Shown: positions 42,157-50,778 of the stretch, piece after piece
How the letters are laid out: each line of letters opens with the position of its first letter
Position numbering within the stretch: position 1 is the stretch's first letter
Assembly: GCA_049841135.1 (NCBI GenBank)
Contig: JASGHK010000005.1
Coordinates: 1,674,001-1,738,000 of the forward strand
Length of the DNA stretch: 64,000 nt
Source of the DNA: JACRCT01 sp049841135
GTDB lineage: Bacteria; Myxococcota; Myxococcia; Myxococcales; UBA5297
Direction: 5' to 3'
Position numbers and translations under genes: made by a program
Notes under the pieces: generated by a model
The model's database searches: none
The model's input: the letters and a program-made list of their open reading frames with translations, nothing else
Told to the model about the DNA's origin: nothing

Positions 42157-43029
42157 CGACCAAGACCAGCACCTCGATCCGCAAGGGAGTCTCGAAGTCC
42201 TACGCCAAGGCGCTGGAGCGTCAGAAGAAGGCGAGCGGCGGCTGCTGCGGCTCGTCGGATACCAGCCAGAAGGGCGTCGTGGTGAAGTTCGGCGGCTACT
42301 CGAAGCTGGAAGCTGAAGAGGCTGCCGGAGGACGCGGTCGTCAACTCGTTCGGCTGCGGCAACCCGGTGGCGATGATGGGCGTGAAGAAGGGCCAGACGG
42401 TCCTCGACCTGGGCTCCGGTGCCGGCATCGATCTGCTGCTCGCAGCGAAGAAGGTGGGGCCCAAGGGCAGGGTCATCGGCGTGGACATGACCGACGAGAT
42501 GATCGCCAAGGCCCGGAAGAACGTGCGCGCCGCCGGGCTGAAGAACGTCGAGGTCCGCAAGGGGATCATCGAGAAGATGCCGGTGGAGAGCGGCAGCGTC
42601 GACTGGGTCATCTCCAACTGCGTCATCAACCTCTCGCCGGAGAAGGAGAAGGTCTTCAAGGAGATCGCGCGGGTGCTCAAGCCGGGCGGCGAGATGCTGG
42701 TCTCGGACATCGTGGCGCAGAAGATGCCGGCCAAGCTCAAGAACGACGAGCGGCTCTACGCCTCCTGCATCGCCGGCGCGATCAGCGAGAAGCAGTACCT
42801 GGCGGGACTGCGCGCGGCAGGGTTGGAGGGCGTCGAGGTGCGCGATCGGCTCGTCTACGACGCCGACCAGCTCGAGGCGTTCTTCATCTCCGAGATCCCC
42901 GAGGAGGAGGGCGGCTGCTGCGGCGGCGGGTGCGGCTGTGGCGTCGCCGCCGAGGACCTGCGGCCCGCGGCGCGCAAGCTCGTCGGGCAGATCTGGAGCG
43001 TGAAGGTCTACGCGCGAAAGCCGGAGTAG
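42153..43029 (+). CDS. arsM: Arsenite methyltransferase, copy 2 (frameshifted)
   Basis: MTTKTSTSIRKGVSKSYAKA starts at the arsC overlap. N-terminal CCGSS pair, motif I TVLDLGSGAGID, SNCVINLSPEKEKV and LYASCIAGAIS match copy 1. The frame breaks at 42309-42315 (GAAGCTG for GAGCTG); repair gives SKLELKRLPEDAVVNSFGCG. Unlike copy 1 it has a Cys cluster EEEGGCCGGGCGCGVAAED before the last 35 residues. It is the third gene of the rightward ars operon, 5 bp before the rhodanese gene. Length 292 residues after repair. Confidence 0.88.
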
Positions 43030-43034
43030 CCGCC

Positions 43035-43460
43035 GTGGCCCCGTTCTTCCAAGGCCAGGGGCTGTTCATCGCCGGGGTCACGCACATCTCCGGCCGCGAG
43101 GTGCTCGCGGCGGTGGAGCGCGGCGCGGCCATCGTGGACGTGCGCGAGGAGTACGAGGTGGTGATGAAGACCTTCGACGTGCCCGGCGTGATCTACCTGC
43201 CGACGAGCACGTTCAAGGACTCGTACCAAGAGCTTCCCCGCGGGCGGCCGCTCATCCTCGCCGACGCCGTCGGGTTGCGGAGCAAGGACGCCGTGCTCTT
43301 CCTGCTGGAGAAGGGCTGGGCGGACGTCGCCAACCTCAACGGCGGCATCCTCGACTGGGAGAAGGAGGGGATGCCGACGAAGGTGAACCCGGAGGAGCTG
43401 TGGGTCGGCGACTGTGCCTGCAGCCTCAAGCCGCGCAAGGCGCTCCGCGGAAAGGGCTGA
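43035..43460 (+). CDS. Rhodanese-like protein lacking the catalytic Cys
   Basis: 141 residues, start GTG at 43035. Rhodanese fold: ISGREVLAAVERGAAIVDVR, FDVPGVIYLPTSTF, LEKGWADVANLNGGILDWEK. The expected loop C-x-x-G-x-R-S reads ADAVGLRSKDA, with Asp at the Cys position, so sulfur transfer through a persulfide is unlikely. A CAC motif appears 20 residues from the end (GDCACSLKPRK). It could be an arsenic-binding or scaffold protein. It is the last gene of the rightward operon. Confidence 0.72.
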   Translation: MAPFFQGQGLFIAGVTHISGREVLAAVERGAAIVDVREEYEVVMKTFDVPGVIYLPTSTFKDSYQELPRGRPLILADAVGLRSKDAVLFLLEKGWADVANLNGGILDWEKEGMPTKVNPEELWVGDCACSLKPRKALRGKG

Positions 43461-43765
43461 CGATCCCGTTCGGCTCGAGAGCAGGCGGGGTCGGGTCAAC
43501 TCGCCCGGAATGCTGAAGATCGGATCGCTTCTTGTGACATGACCGCGGGCTCTCAGCGGCGGCGCCGGGCACGACCGGGCGCCGCGCTGGAGGTCGCCTG
43601 ATCGGATTCGTGACGTCGGTGGGGGATGCAGCGGGCGAAAGACGTTGGCTGCTTGGGCAGGACCATCCGCTACAGCTTCGGAACGCCCGCCCAAGCGGGA
43701 GGTTGCTCAGCAGGCATCACGCGCCAAGTTCCGCACCGGGCGGGGCTGGGGCATGGGGAGGGGCC
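43461..43765. other. Intergenic region with dispersed element C
   Basis: These 305 bases hold the 30-nt element at 43511-43540 and no convincing gene. The open frame through part of it (from 43610) is an N-terminal extension of the receiver-like gene without family resemblance. Confidence 0.5.
43511..43540. repeat. Dispersed 30-nt intergenic element, copy C
   Basis: TGCTGAAGATCGGATCGCTT then CTTGTGACAT. It shares TTGTGACATGACC with copy B and the TGCTGAAGAT start with copies A and D. Confidence 0.65.
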
Positions 43766-44119
43766 ATGGCGCGGGTGCTACTGGCAGAGAGTGATCCGAA
43801 GGCGCAGCAGGTGCTTCAGGTCGTCTTGCAGCGGCGGGGGCACCGGGTCGTGAGCTCCAAGGTGACCGAGGCCCCCCAGCATCTGTTGATGACCGAGTCT
43901 CCGGATGCCCTCATCTGCTCCGACCCGAGCCTGGCGAGCCGGGCCTGCAGCGCGAGCCCGAAGGTCCGAGTCCTGTTGCTGTCGCGAGGCCTGCGCACGG
44001 GCACGCTCGCGGGCGCGGCCAATCGGTCCTTCGTCTATGTGGTGCACACGCCGTGGAGCCTCGGCGAGCTGAGCGAGGCGCTGGACCTGGTGCTTCGGGA
44101 CGACCCCTCCACCCACTGA
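43766..44119 (+). CDS. Degenerate receiver-like protein
   Basis: 117 residues: MARVLLAESDPKAQQVLQVV and RRGHRVVSSKVTEAPQHLL are like a response-regulator N-terminus (paired acidic residues at E8/D10). The phospho-acceptor strand reads PDALICSDPSLAS, with Ser at the aligned position (an Asp follows), and the conserved Lys near the end is replaced (VVHTPWSLGEL). It therefore appears unable to be phosphorylated normally. No output domain. Preceded by GGGGAGGGGCC. Confidence 0.6.
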   Translation: MARVLLAESDPKAQQVLQVVLQRRGHRVVSSKVTEAPQHLLMTESPDALICSDPSLASRACSASPKVRVLLLSRGLRTGTLAGAANRSFVYVVHTPWSLGELSEALDLVLRDDPSTH

Positions 44120-44246
44120 CGGCGGCCTCGTTCTTCCAAGGCCAGGGTCGCGCATCGGATATCCCGTGGGTCGCCGCGCCGCGCCGTCGTTGGCGACACG
44201 TCAAGCGGCGTCCTCAGGTCGCAAGACATGAAGCCTCGCGTCTCGG

Positions 44247-44744
44247 CTACTCCAGGATGGAGTGGGGGACGCTGCCGCTCGGCTGGGAGACGTCGAACCG
44301 GAGCTTCATCGACTCCACCTTCGAGTCGCAGGTCAGCGGAATGACCACGTCGACGGCCACCTTGCCGGCCTCGGGCACGAAGTCGAAGCGGACTGCCTGC
44401 TCTTCGCGCTGGATGGAGACCAGCGTGGCCCCGGCGAGCGTCGGGTCCGAGTGGAAGACCACCTCCCCGTTGCCGTTCCGGAAGGCCACCTCGACGTGGA
44501 CGAGCGATTGACCTGCGTCGGATTGGCGCCAAGACGCATCGATGCCGAAGAGGAGGGTGAACCTGGGCGAGGACGGGCTGTTTTCGCAGAACGGCGGCGC
44601 CGGCGGGTCGCCCGCGAGCCAGCACGACGCCAAACCCGTAGTCATTCCCAGCGCGGCACCGCCCATCGCGGCCTTGCGCAGCACCTTCTTCAAGTGGTCG
44701 GCGGCGCGTTGTTGTGGCGACCGGTCATCCTTCTTCTGGCTCAT
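44247..44744 (-). CDS. Exported hypothetical protein
   Basis: 165 residues from ATG at 44744 (MSQKKDDRSPQQRAADHLKK). A short hydrophobic region MGGAALGMTTGLASCWLAGD resembles a lipobox-like signal (LASC) after a 20-residue basic lead. The mature part is a beta-rich domain (FTLLFGIDASWRQSD, LVHVEVAFRNGNGEVVFHSD, VVIPLTCDSKVESMKLRFDV). Family unknown. The long charged lead is unusual for a lipoprotein, so export is not certain. Confidence 0.6.
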   Translation of the reverse strand: MSQKKDDRSPQQRAADHLKKVLRKAAMGGAALGMTTGLASCWLAGDPPAPPFCENSPSSPRFTLLFGIDASWRQSDAGQSLVHVEVAFRNGNGEVVFHSDPTLAGATLVSIQREEQAVRFDFVPEAGKVAVDVVIPLTCDSKVESMKLRFDVSQPSGSVPHSILE

Positions 44745-44898
44745 CGTCCCTCCCTGGCGGCCCGGAAGACCCTGGCACTCTCTCACGAATCGTCGTCATG
44801 AGGATCGCCGCCCGGGACCTGTGCGCCGCGACCTCGCAGACCTGCATCGCGTTCTGACCGGGCGCTGGGAGTCTACGACCGAAGAAGCCTCGCCGGGC

Positions 44899-45399
44899 TC
44901 AGCGCCCGAGGGTCCAGTCGAAGCCCATCGCCTCGAAGCCCCAGTAGACGGCGGCGGCCAGGCCGACGAAGAAGAGCGCCACGAACAGGCCCCGGCGCCA
45001 GGCGGCGCGCACGGTCTCGGGACCCGGGAGCTTGCCGACCCGGCCGCGCACCTCGGCGCGGACGTCGTGGTTGAGCGCGAAGCTGATGAGCGAGGCGGCG
45101 GTGGCGATGGCTACGAAGGCCACATATCGGGCCATGGGGAGGTGCAGCAGTAAGGCGAGGACTGCCAGGACGACGCACGACGGTCCGCCGAAGGCCGCGG
45201 CGATCCGGGCCTTGCGGATTTGCGCGAGCAGCTTGGGGTCGTGGGAGGCGCGCTGGACCTTCTCCTCGGCCTGGGCCTCGCGGGCGCGGTCGTAGAAGCG
45301 GCGGCAGAAGGGGCACTGCCCAGTCTCGAGCGCCTCCTCCCAACCGGCGGACGCCTCGTCAATCGACTCGCGGCACCACGGGCATTCTTGCGCGCGCAT
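44899..45399 (-). CDS. Zinc-ribbon membrane protein
   Basis: 166 residues. N-terminal double CxxC ribbon ECPWCRESIDEASAGWEEAL then GQCPFCRRFYDRAR, followed by a charged helix and three or four membrane segments (VVLAVLALLLHLPM, YVAFVAIATAASLISFAL, LFVALFFVGLAAAVYWGF). Such proteins are generally membrane-bound regulators or hypothetical small transport factors. No specific function can be given. It is divergent from the LuxR-type gene. Confidence 0.65.
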   Translation of the reverse strand: MRAQECPWCRESIDEASAGWEEALETGQCPFCRRFYDRAREAQAEEKVQRASHDPKLLAQIRKARIAAAFGGPSCVVLAVLALLLHLPMARYVAFVAIATAASLISFALNHDVRAEVRGRVGKLPGPETVRAAWRRGLFVALFFVGLAAAVYWGFEAMGFDWTLGR

Positions 45400-45543
45400 C
45401 CGGTTCGTCCCTCCAGGCGCCGGCCAGGGTAGCAGCGGCGCGCTTCGATTCGGGGCCCGTTCGAGGATTCCGTCGCGGAAGGCAGGACAGCGCCTCCGGG
45501 GCGAGGACGGACCGATCTTCCTCCCAAGCGTGGAGAGACGCCG

Positions 45544-46383
45544 ATGCTATCCTCCGCGGCGCAAAGGGGGCGGCGGGGGCAAGGCGGCTGCATGAGTTCG
45601 TGGGAGCGGGCCAAGCAGGCAGCACGGAACTTGGAGCCCGGGGCCCAGTGGCGGCGGCAGCTGGCCGAAGCGCTCTATCTCACCGGCGAAGCCGCCATGG
45701 TCGGGGTCTTCACCTGCCCACCGGGCCAGTACCTGTCGGCTTCGGCCGCGACCGTCCCCGAGCGCCTCGCGTCCATGACCCAGGGCACCTTCCTGGACGA
45801 GCTGCTCCCGCAGATCGAGAGGAGCGGGATGGGCGCGCAGCTGAGCAAGCGGGTGGGCCGGCAGGCCTACGCGCCGCTCACGCCGGAGGTGGACGAGGCC
45901 CGGCCCCAGCTGGTCTCCAAGGTCCGCAAGCAGGTGCTGCAGCCCGCCGGCGCCGGCGGGCTGGTCAACGTCTTCCTCTTCGACGCGCGCGACCAGGTGG
46001 TGGGGTGGATCTCCATGGGCACCCGGCGCGCCTCCGCCGAGGCCCTGCGCACCTTCGGCCCGGAGCTGAGCGAGGTGGCGCGGTTGGCCTCCAAGACCAT
46101 CGGCGCCGCGCTCGACCTGGCCACGGCCTGTGGCGCTGCGCAGCGGGAGCCGCCGCGGGCGACGCTGGCCGACCTGTCGCAGCGCGAGCGCGAGATCGCG
46201 CAGCTCGTGGCCCGCGGGTTCAGCGACCTGAACATCGCCGAGCAGCTCGGCATCTCCGAGCACACCGTGGGGGTCCACCTGCGCCGCGTCTACCGCAAGC
46301 TCGAGGTGCACTCGCGGGTGGAGATGCTCCTGTACTGCGGGGCGTGGGCGCTCGATCAAAAGCCGGCGGCCGAGAGCCCATGA
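45544..46383 (+). CDS. LuxR-type transcriptional regulator with GAF-like sensor
   Basis: 279 residues. ATG at 45544 has GGAGAG at a good distance; a second ATG at 45592 is possible. Residues about 35-190 look like a GAF-like sensor (LTGEAAMVGVFTCPPGQYLS, LVNVFLFDARDQVVGWISMG). The C-terminal FixJ/NarL-type HTH is clear: LSQREREIAQLVARGFSDLN and IAEQLGISEHTVGVHLRRVY. Regulated genes unknown; the gene at 46565 is downstream, with a 14-bp palindrome between. Confidence 0.85.
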   Translation: MLSSAAQRGRRGQGGCMSSWERAKQAARNLEPGAQWRRQLAEALYLTGEAAMVGVFTCPPGQYLSASAATVPERLASMTQGTFLDELLPQIERSGMGAQLSKRVGRQAYAPLTPEVDEARPQLVSKVRKQVLQPAGAGGLVNVFLFDARDQVVGWISMGTRRASAEALRTFGPELSEVARLASKTIGAALDLATACGAAQREPPRATLADLSQREREIAQLVARGFSDLNIAEQLGISEHTVGVHLRRVYRKLEVHSRVEMLLYCGAWALDQKPAAESP

Positions 46384-46399
46384 CCGTCGGGTCGAAAGC

Positions 46400-46413
46400 A
46401 CTACGTTCGTAGT
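46400..46413. promoter_or_regulatory. Palindrome upstream of 46565 gene
   Basis: ACTACG-TT-CGTAGT is a 6-2-6 palindrome, overlapping TAGTAT that might be a -10 box. It could be an operator, for example for the adjacent LuxR-type protein. Confidence 0.35.
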
Positions 46414-46564
46414 ATCGAAATCGTCCCCGGCCGCAGCCTATCGTCGCTCCTCCATGGCGGGCGCTTGCGACGGGCGCCGCCTTCGGTCCCCGGCCCCGGA
46501 TCTCTGGGGCGGTCCAACGCAGAAACAGCCGCGCCCTGAGGGCGCCCATGGAAGGAGCCGCATC

Positions 46565-47122
46565 ATGAAGTGTCGTTCCCTGCGCCTCGCCTCGTTGATC
46601 CTGACGATGCTCGCCGTTCCCGGCCTGGTCTTCGCCGACAACGACGGCAAGAAGGGCGACAAAGGCGGCAAAGCCGACAAGGGCTACCAGTGCCCGCACG
46701 GCCTCAAGCACCGGACTCCCGCGCAGGTGTGGGCCGACCGCCTGGCGGCCATGACCGTCGGCGACCTCGACCGCGTGATGTGCGACTACGCCGACGACGC
46801 GGTGGTCATGACCCCCGCGGGCGTCGCGCGCGGCAAGGAGCAGATCCGCGCCGGGCTGGAGATGATGTTCACGCTCCTGGGCGGCGCCCTGCCGACCGTC
46901 ACCACGCTGAACATCGCCAACAACGTGATCTTCATCACCTTCACGGTGGATACGCCCATCGTCTCCATCGTCGATGGCGCGGACACCTACGTCGTCGAGC
47001 ACGGTTTGATCGTGGCGCAGACCGCCCACGACCCGCTGACCTTCAAGGGCCCGCCCCCGGCAGCCCCGGCGGCGAGCGAGACGACGTCTACGGCGACCCA
47101 GTCGACCCCGGCCGCCAAGTAG
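46565..47122 (+). CDS. Exported NTF2/SnoaL-like protein
   Basis: 185 residues. Signal peptide MKCRSLRLASLILTMLAVPG cut after VFA; Lys/Gly/Asp-rich linker (DNDGKKGDKGGKADKGYQCP). Then an NTF2-like cone: WADRLAAMTVGDLDRVMCDY, ADDAVVMTPAGVARGKEQIR and NNVIFITFTVDTPIVSIVDG. Such domains bind small hydrophobic molecules. GGAAGGAG lies before the ATG at 46565. Pro/Thr/Ala-rich tail. Substrate unknown. Confidence 0.7.
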   Translation: MKCRSLRLASLILTMLAVPGLVFADNDGKKGDKGGKADKGYQCPHGLKHRTPAQVWADRLAAMTVGDLDRVMCDYADDAVVMTPAGVARGKEQIRAGLEMMFTLLGGALPTVTTLNIANNVIFITFTVDTPIVSIVDGADTYVVEHGLIVAQTAHDPLTFKGPPPAAPAASETTSTATQSTPAAK

Positions 47123-47170
47123 GACCAGCTCGAACGTACGGCGGCTCTTGGCTCCCGAGAGCTTCGACGG

Positions 47171-47196
47171 GCCCCTCCCGAAGTTTCGGGAGGGGC
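47171..47196. terminator. 12-bp bidirectional terminator hairpin
   Basis: GCCCCTCCCGAA-GT-TTCGGGAGGGGC is a perfect hairpin between two convergent genes. It touches the stop codon of the leftward gene. Confidence 0.75.
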
Positions 47197-48349
47197 TCAC
47201 TCATTCCCAGCGGTTGCCGGCGTCTCGACGGCGGTGAAGAAGGCTTTGCCGGCGCGCTCAACGAGCGTGAAGGTGAAGACGCCGTCGTCGAAGCCCATCA
47301 CCACCCTCCGCACGGCGCCGGCGCGCGACACCTTGGTCTCGCCGAGCATGCCGAAGGGGAAGTGCCGCGCGTCCTCCTTCTCCGGGAAGAGTTCATCGAG
47401 TCTCTCGATGACCGCGGGCGCGGCGAGGTCCGTGGCCGGTGCGCGCAGGGCGATGCGGTCGAGGAGGTTGTCGACCAGCTCAATTTCCGGCTGCAGATAG
47501 TGGCGCCCCAGAATCCTCCACCTTGTCGGGGCCAACCCGCAGCCGCCAGACGCCGCGGGGCTCGGGGCACATGCCGCAGGAGAAGAACGTCTTGGGGTCC
47601 TCCTTGGTGAAGACCTCCAGGACGCCGCCGGCGAGCCGCGCACTGGGCGTGTCGACGCTGCTGAAGTAGGTCGCGATGGCGAGAAGCTCCGCCTCCCTGC
47701 CGGTCCACGCCCACAGGCTCACCTGCGCCGGGAGCGTCCCGCCCTGCCCCGCGGCCCCGGCCTCCACGTAGAACCGGGCGCGGCCGCCCTTCTCGCGCGG
47801 CAAGGCGTGCACGTGACCGAAGAGCGGACCGTCGCCGTAGCCGCCGCCCATCAGGTAGGCCCAACGGCCAAGGTCGTCTCGCTTCTCCAGGTGCGCCGCC
47901 GCCAGGTCCTTCACGTTCCAGGCGAGCTGCCACTTCCCTTCGCTCTTCGCCAGGACCATGAACGTGCTCGTGGCGACGAAGTCGTCCGGGGTGAGGAAGG
48001 TCGAGTCGACGACGAAGGCCTCGGCATTGAGCCGTACGGCCCCCGTCGAAAACGTCCAAAGCGCCTTGTCCGCGGAGAGCCCGTCCAGCTCCTTCGCCAG
48101 CTCCTGCGCCGAAGCCCCGGGGCGAGCGTCGAGATACGCCGCGCCCCACTCGCCCATCAGCCGCCAGCCCTTCGCCAGCAGCGCCGGCACCTTCGGGTCG
48201 CCCAGCGAGAGCGCCTCGCCGCCCGGGGCCATCTCCTGGAGGACGACGGCCAGCGCCCGGCGCGCCTCCTCGCGGTTCGCGGGCGCAGCTCGCGCGAGGG
48301 CGGGGAGAAGGCACAGCAACGACAGGGACATGGGGGCAAGGCGGCTCAT
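47197..48349 (-). CDS. Exported protein, function unknown (frameshifted)
   Basis: ATG at 48349 (MSRLAPMSLSLLCLLPALAR) gives a signal peptide cut after RA. About 360 residues follow, with a beta-rich N-terminal part (FVVDSTFLTPDDFVATSTFM, GKWQLAWNVKDLAAAHLEKR) and CGMCPEP in the second half. The reverse strand reads GATTC at 47515-47511; repair to GATC joins KVEDLGRHYLQPEIELVDNL and continues to a stop at 47197 (ETPATAGNE). Length 3n+1. No family recognised. Confidence 0.65.
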
Positions 48350-48492
48350 GTGGGGAGCATACGCGCCCCGCTCAGCGATCCCGGCACTGGCACCGAGCAC
48401 GTTGTGCGGCGAATCGGAGTGCCCGCCCATCCTGGGCACCGCGCTGCTCGCGCCTTGCTGGCAGGCCCCGGCGATCGTACGGTCCGCGCGCC

Positions 48493-49260
48493 ATGTCCGA
48501 CGAGCAGACCGCCCCGAGACCTCTCCGAAAGCTCCGCTACGAGTTCGGCACGCCGCTGCGCGCGCTCGCGGAGGTCGAGACCGACGAGGACTTCGCGCAG
48601 CTCGAGGTCGCCGTCCCCGCCACCGGCTTCAAGCAGCGGCTGAGCCTCGACGAGGCCGCGACGCCCGGCAAGGAGCTCGCTTTGGACGGCGGCCACAAGC
48701 TCCACGTCCAGCTCCTGCACGCCCGGGGCGAAGGCAGCCAGGGTCCGCTGCTGGTGTTCTTCGACGGAGCGCGGCTGCAGTGCTTCGTCCACGCCGGCGC
48801 CCACCGCGCGAGCCTGCGCACCCTGCACTGGGCCGCGGTGGTCTGGGGCCTGGCGGCGGCCTGGCTGCTGCGCGCGGACTTGCGCCTGTCCGGGTCGCTG
48901 GTGGCCTATACGACCGTCCTCCTGATCCTGATGGCGTTCGCGCGCGGCCAGCGCAGCCCCTGGCGCCTGGGCGTGCTGGCGGTCGCGCTCTCGGTGGCGG
49001 GCCTGGTCATGGTCGCCATGGGAAAGCCAGGCCCTCTTCCGCCGGGGCTGATGACCGCGTCGGCGGTGGGCCTCGCGTTCTCCACGTTCCAGATGTGGCG
49101 GGCCGACGGCCCGACGTTCGCGGTCCACACGGACGTCGCTGCGTTCTGTGCAGCCGACGGCTCGCTCGATGAGGCGAAGGTCCGGGCCGACACGCGCCGG
49201 ACCCTGGAGCTGGCTGAGCGGCTGAACCAGGGCACGTTCCACCCGGGCGATCGGGAGTAG
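48493..49260 (+). CDS. Membrane protein, function unknown
   Basis: 255 residues. N-terminal soluble domain of about 100 residues (LRALAEVETDEDFAQLEVAV, LLVFFDGARLQCFVHAG), then four membrane segments, and a short C-terminal Asp/Glu-rich tail. No motif. It is transcribed from a short intergenic region divergent from the exported gene. Confidence 0.55.
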   Translation: MSDEQTAPRPLRKLRYEFGTPLRALAEVETDEDFAQLEVAVPATGFKQRLSLDEAATPGKELALDGGHKLHVQLLHARGEGSQGPLLVFFDGARLQCFVHAGAHRASLRTLHWAAVVWGLAAAWLLRADLRLSGSLVAYTTVLLILMAFARGQRSPWRLGVLAVALSVAGLVMVAMGKPGPLPPGLMTASAVGLAFSTFQMWRADGPTFAVHTDVAAFCAADGSLDEAKVRADTRRTLELAERLNQGTFHPGDRE

Positions 49261-49298
49261 CGGCGGCGCGGCTGTGGCGTCTCAGCCGAGGGCGGTGT

Positions 49299-49328
49299 TG
49301 CTGAAGACACGTCCGCTCTCACCGACAA
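49299..49328. repeat. Dispersed 30-nt intergenic element, copy D
   Basis: TGCTGAAGACACGTCCGCTC then TCACCGACAA, between convergent genes. Closest to copy A (shared ACCGACAA). Confidence 0.55.
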
Positions 49329-49355
49329 GCGGGCGGCGGCAGATCCTGTTCCTCG

Positions 49356-50669
49356 CTACGGAGTTGGCTTCGTCTCTTCCTTCTTCTCCGGCTCGGCAGG
49401 CGCCGCCGCGGGCTTGGCCTCCTCCGCCTTCTTGGGAATCGCCAGCACCAGGTTCGCCTCGCCCTCATGGCGGTAGCCCGTGACGAACGGCAGCGGCTCG
49501 ACGGTCTCCGTCTTGAACGCCTTGATGAGCCCGTCCTGGTAGTGCTTGTCGAAGGGCGGCAGCGGGCGAAAGTACTTTCCGTAGAGATGGGTGGTCCACT
49601 TGGGCTCCTTCTCCTTCGGCTTGCGCAGCTGGTCGAAGGGGACGCCCGAATCGTCCTGCAGGATGGAGAGCGCGTTCTCCATGACGAAGTCGCGCGTGGT
49701 CGAGAAGCGCTTGGCGTCGTGGAGGATGAAGGAGGCCGCCTTGAAGAAGTGGTTGGCCGGCGCGTGCTTCTTGAAGAAGGCGAGAAAGCCCGGGGTGTTC
49801 TTGAGCACCGAGTTCGCGACGTCCTGCTTGAGGTAGTAGAGCACCTGCTCCTGGTCGCGGCCCTTCTTGAGCAGGCGCAGCTTGATGCCCTGCGGCTTCT
49901 TCTTGTCGCCCTTGGTGGGGTCGGCGAGCACCTGCTCCTCGCCCTGGTCGCCGAGCTCGAAGTACTGGACGTCGAGGACCTTGAAGTCGGCGCGCGCGGC
50001 GAACAGCTCGAGCACCGGCAGCACGCCCTTGAACTCGGTGCGGGTCAGGTCGCCGGACATGTCGTTGGTCCTGAAGAAGCTGGCGCGCACGTTGTTCATG
50101 ATGGTCTTGCGCAGGTTGTCGATGGAGCGGTCGAGCCGGTCCTGCTTCATCTTGGAGATTTGCGGGACGAAGCCGATGGGCTCCAGGCCGGCCAGGATGT
50201 AGACCGGCGCGTCGGGGTAGAGCACCGAGACGGAGAGGAAGTCGGGGCCGCCGAAGAAGTAGAAGAGGTTGGCCTTGGGGTCGATCTTCGGGGCCAGCTC
50301 CTTCGAGGAGAACTGGGACATCGCGTCCAGGCGCTTGGTGCGGATCTTCGTCCAGTCCTTGTCGAGGGACTTGGCGTAGTCCTGCCACTGCTCGTCCTTC
50401 TCCACCTCGGCGAGCGGCGAGCCCTCGGAGACCGGCAGGCCGGCGATGAATCGGGCCTGGTCGTCGAAGGTCTCGACGTTGGAGTTGCCGGCGGGTCGGT
50501 CGGACGGGTGGTCGGCCGCCGCTGCCTTGGCGGGTTCGGCCTTGGCCGGTTCAGCCTTCGCGGGCTCGGCGGGCGCAGCCGCAGGTTCGGCGGCGCGAGC
50601 GAGGGGCGTGGCGTACAGGGCCCAGGCGGCCAGGAGGGACGGAAGGGCGCAGAGAGCGTGGCGATTCAC
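49356..50669 (-). CDS. Exported protein, function unknown
   Basis: 437 residues from GTG at 50669 (VNRHALCALPSLLAAWALYA, signal cut after ARAA). A repeated EPAKA linker follows. The core (about 320 residues) has VETFDDQARFIAGLPVSEGS and FYFFGGPDFLSVSVLYPDAP, and FFRTNDMSGDLTRTEFKGVL, with many Phe/Tyr. The C-terminus is a second Ala/Glu/Lys-rich linker. It is probably periplasmic. Family not known to me. Confidence 0.65.
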   Translation of the reverse strand: MNRHALCALPSLLAAWALYATPLARAAEPAAAPAEPAKAEPAKAEPAKAAAADHPSDRPAGNSNVETFDDQARFIAGLPVSEGSPLAEVEKDEQWQDYAKSLDKDWTKIRTKRLDAMSQFSSKELAPKIDPKANLFYFFGGPDFLSVSVLYPDAPVYILAGLEPIGFVPQISKMKQDRLDRSIDNLRKTIMNNVRASFFRTNDMSGDLTRTEFKGVLPVLELFAARADFKVLDVQYFELGDQGEEQVLADPTKGDKKKPQGIKLRLLKKGRDQEQVLYYLKQDVANSVLKNTPGFLAFFKKHAPANHFFKAASFILHDAKRFSTTRDFVMENALSILQDDSGVPFDQLRKPKEKEPKWTTHLYGKYFRPLPPFDKHYQDGLIKAFKTETVEPLPFVTGYRHEGEANLVLAIPKKAEEAKPAAAPAEPEKKEETKPTP

Positions 50670-50778
50670 GATGGATGGACCTCGAGCAGCGTTCCTGAAG
50701 GGTCGGACGGGCGGCAGTCTAACCTTGTTCTCTCCGGCTGCGAGCACAGCCGACCGTCCCCGAAGCAGTCTCCCTGCC

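Noticed and set aside
47197..49172. Rightward long frames opposite the exported gene at 47197-48349
   Set aside because: They follow the GC-rich antisense pattern and contain no signal or motif, whereas the leftward frames show a signal peptide and coherent beta-rich sequence.
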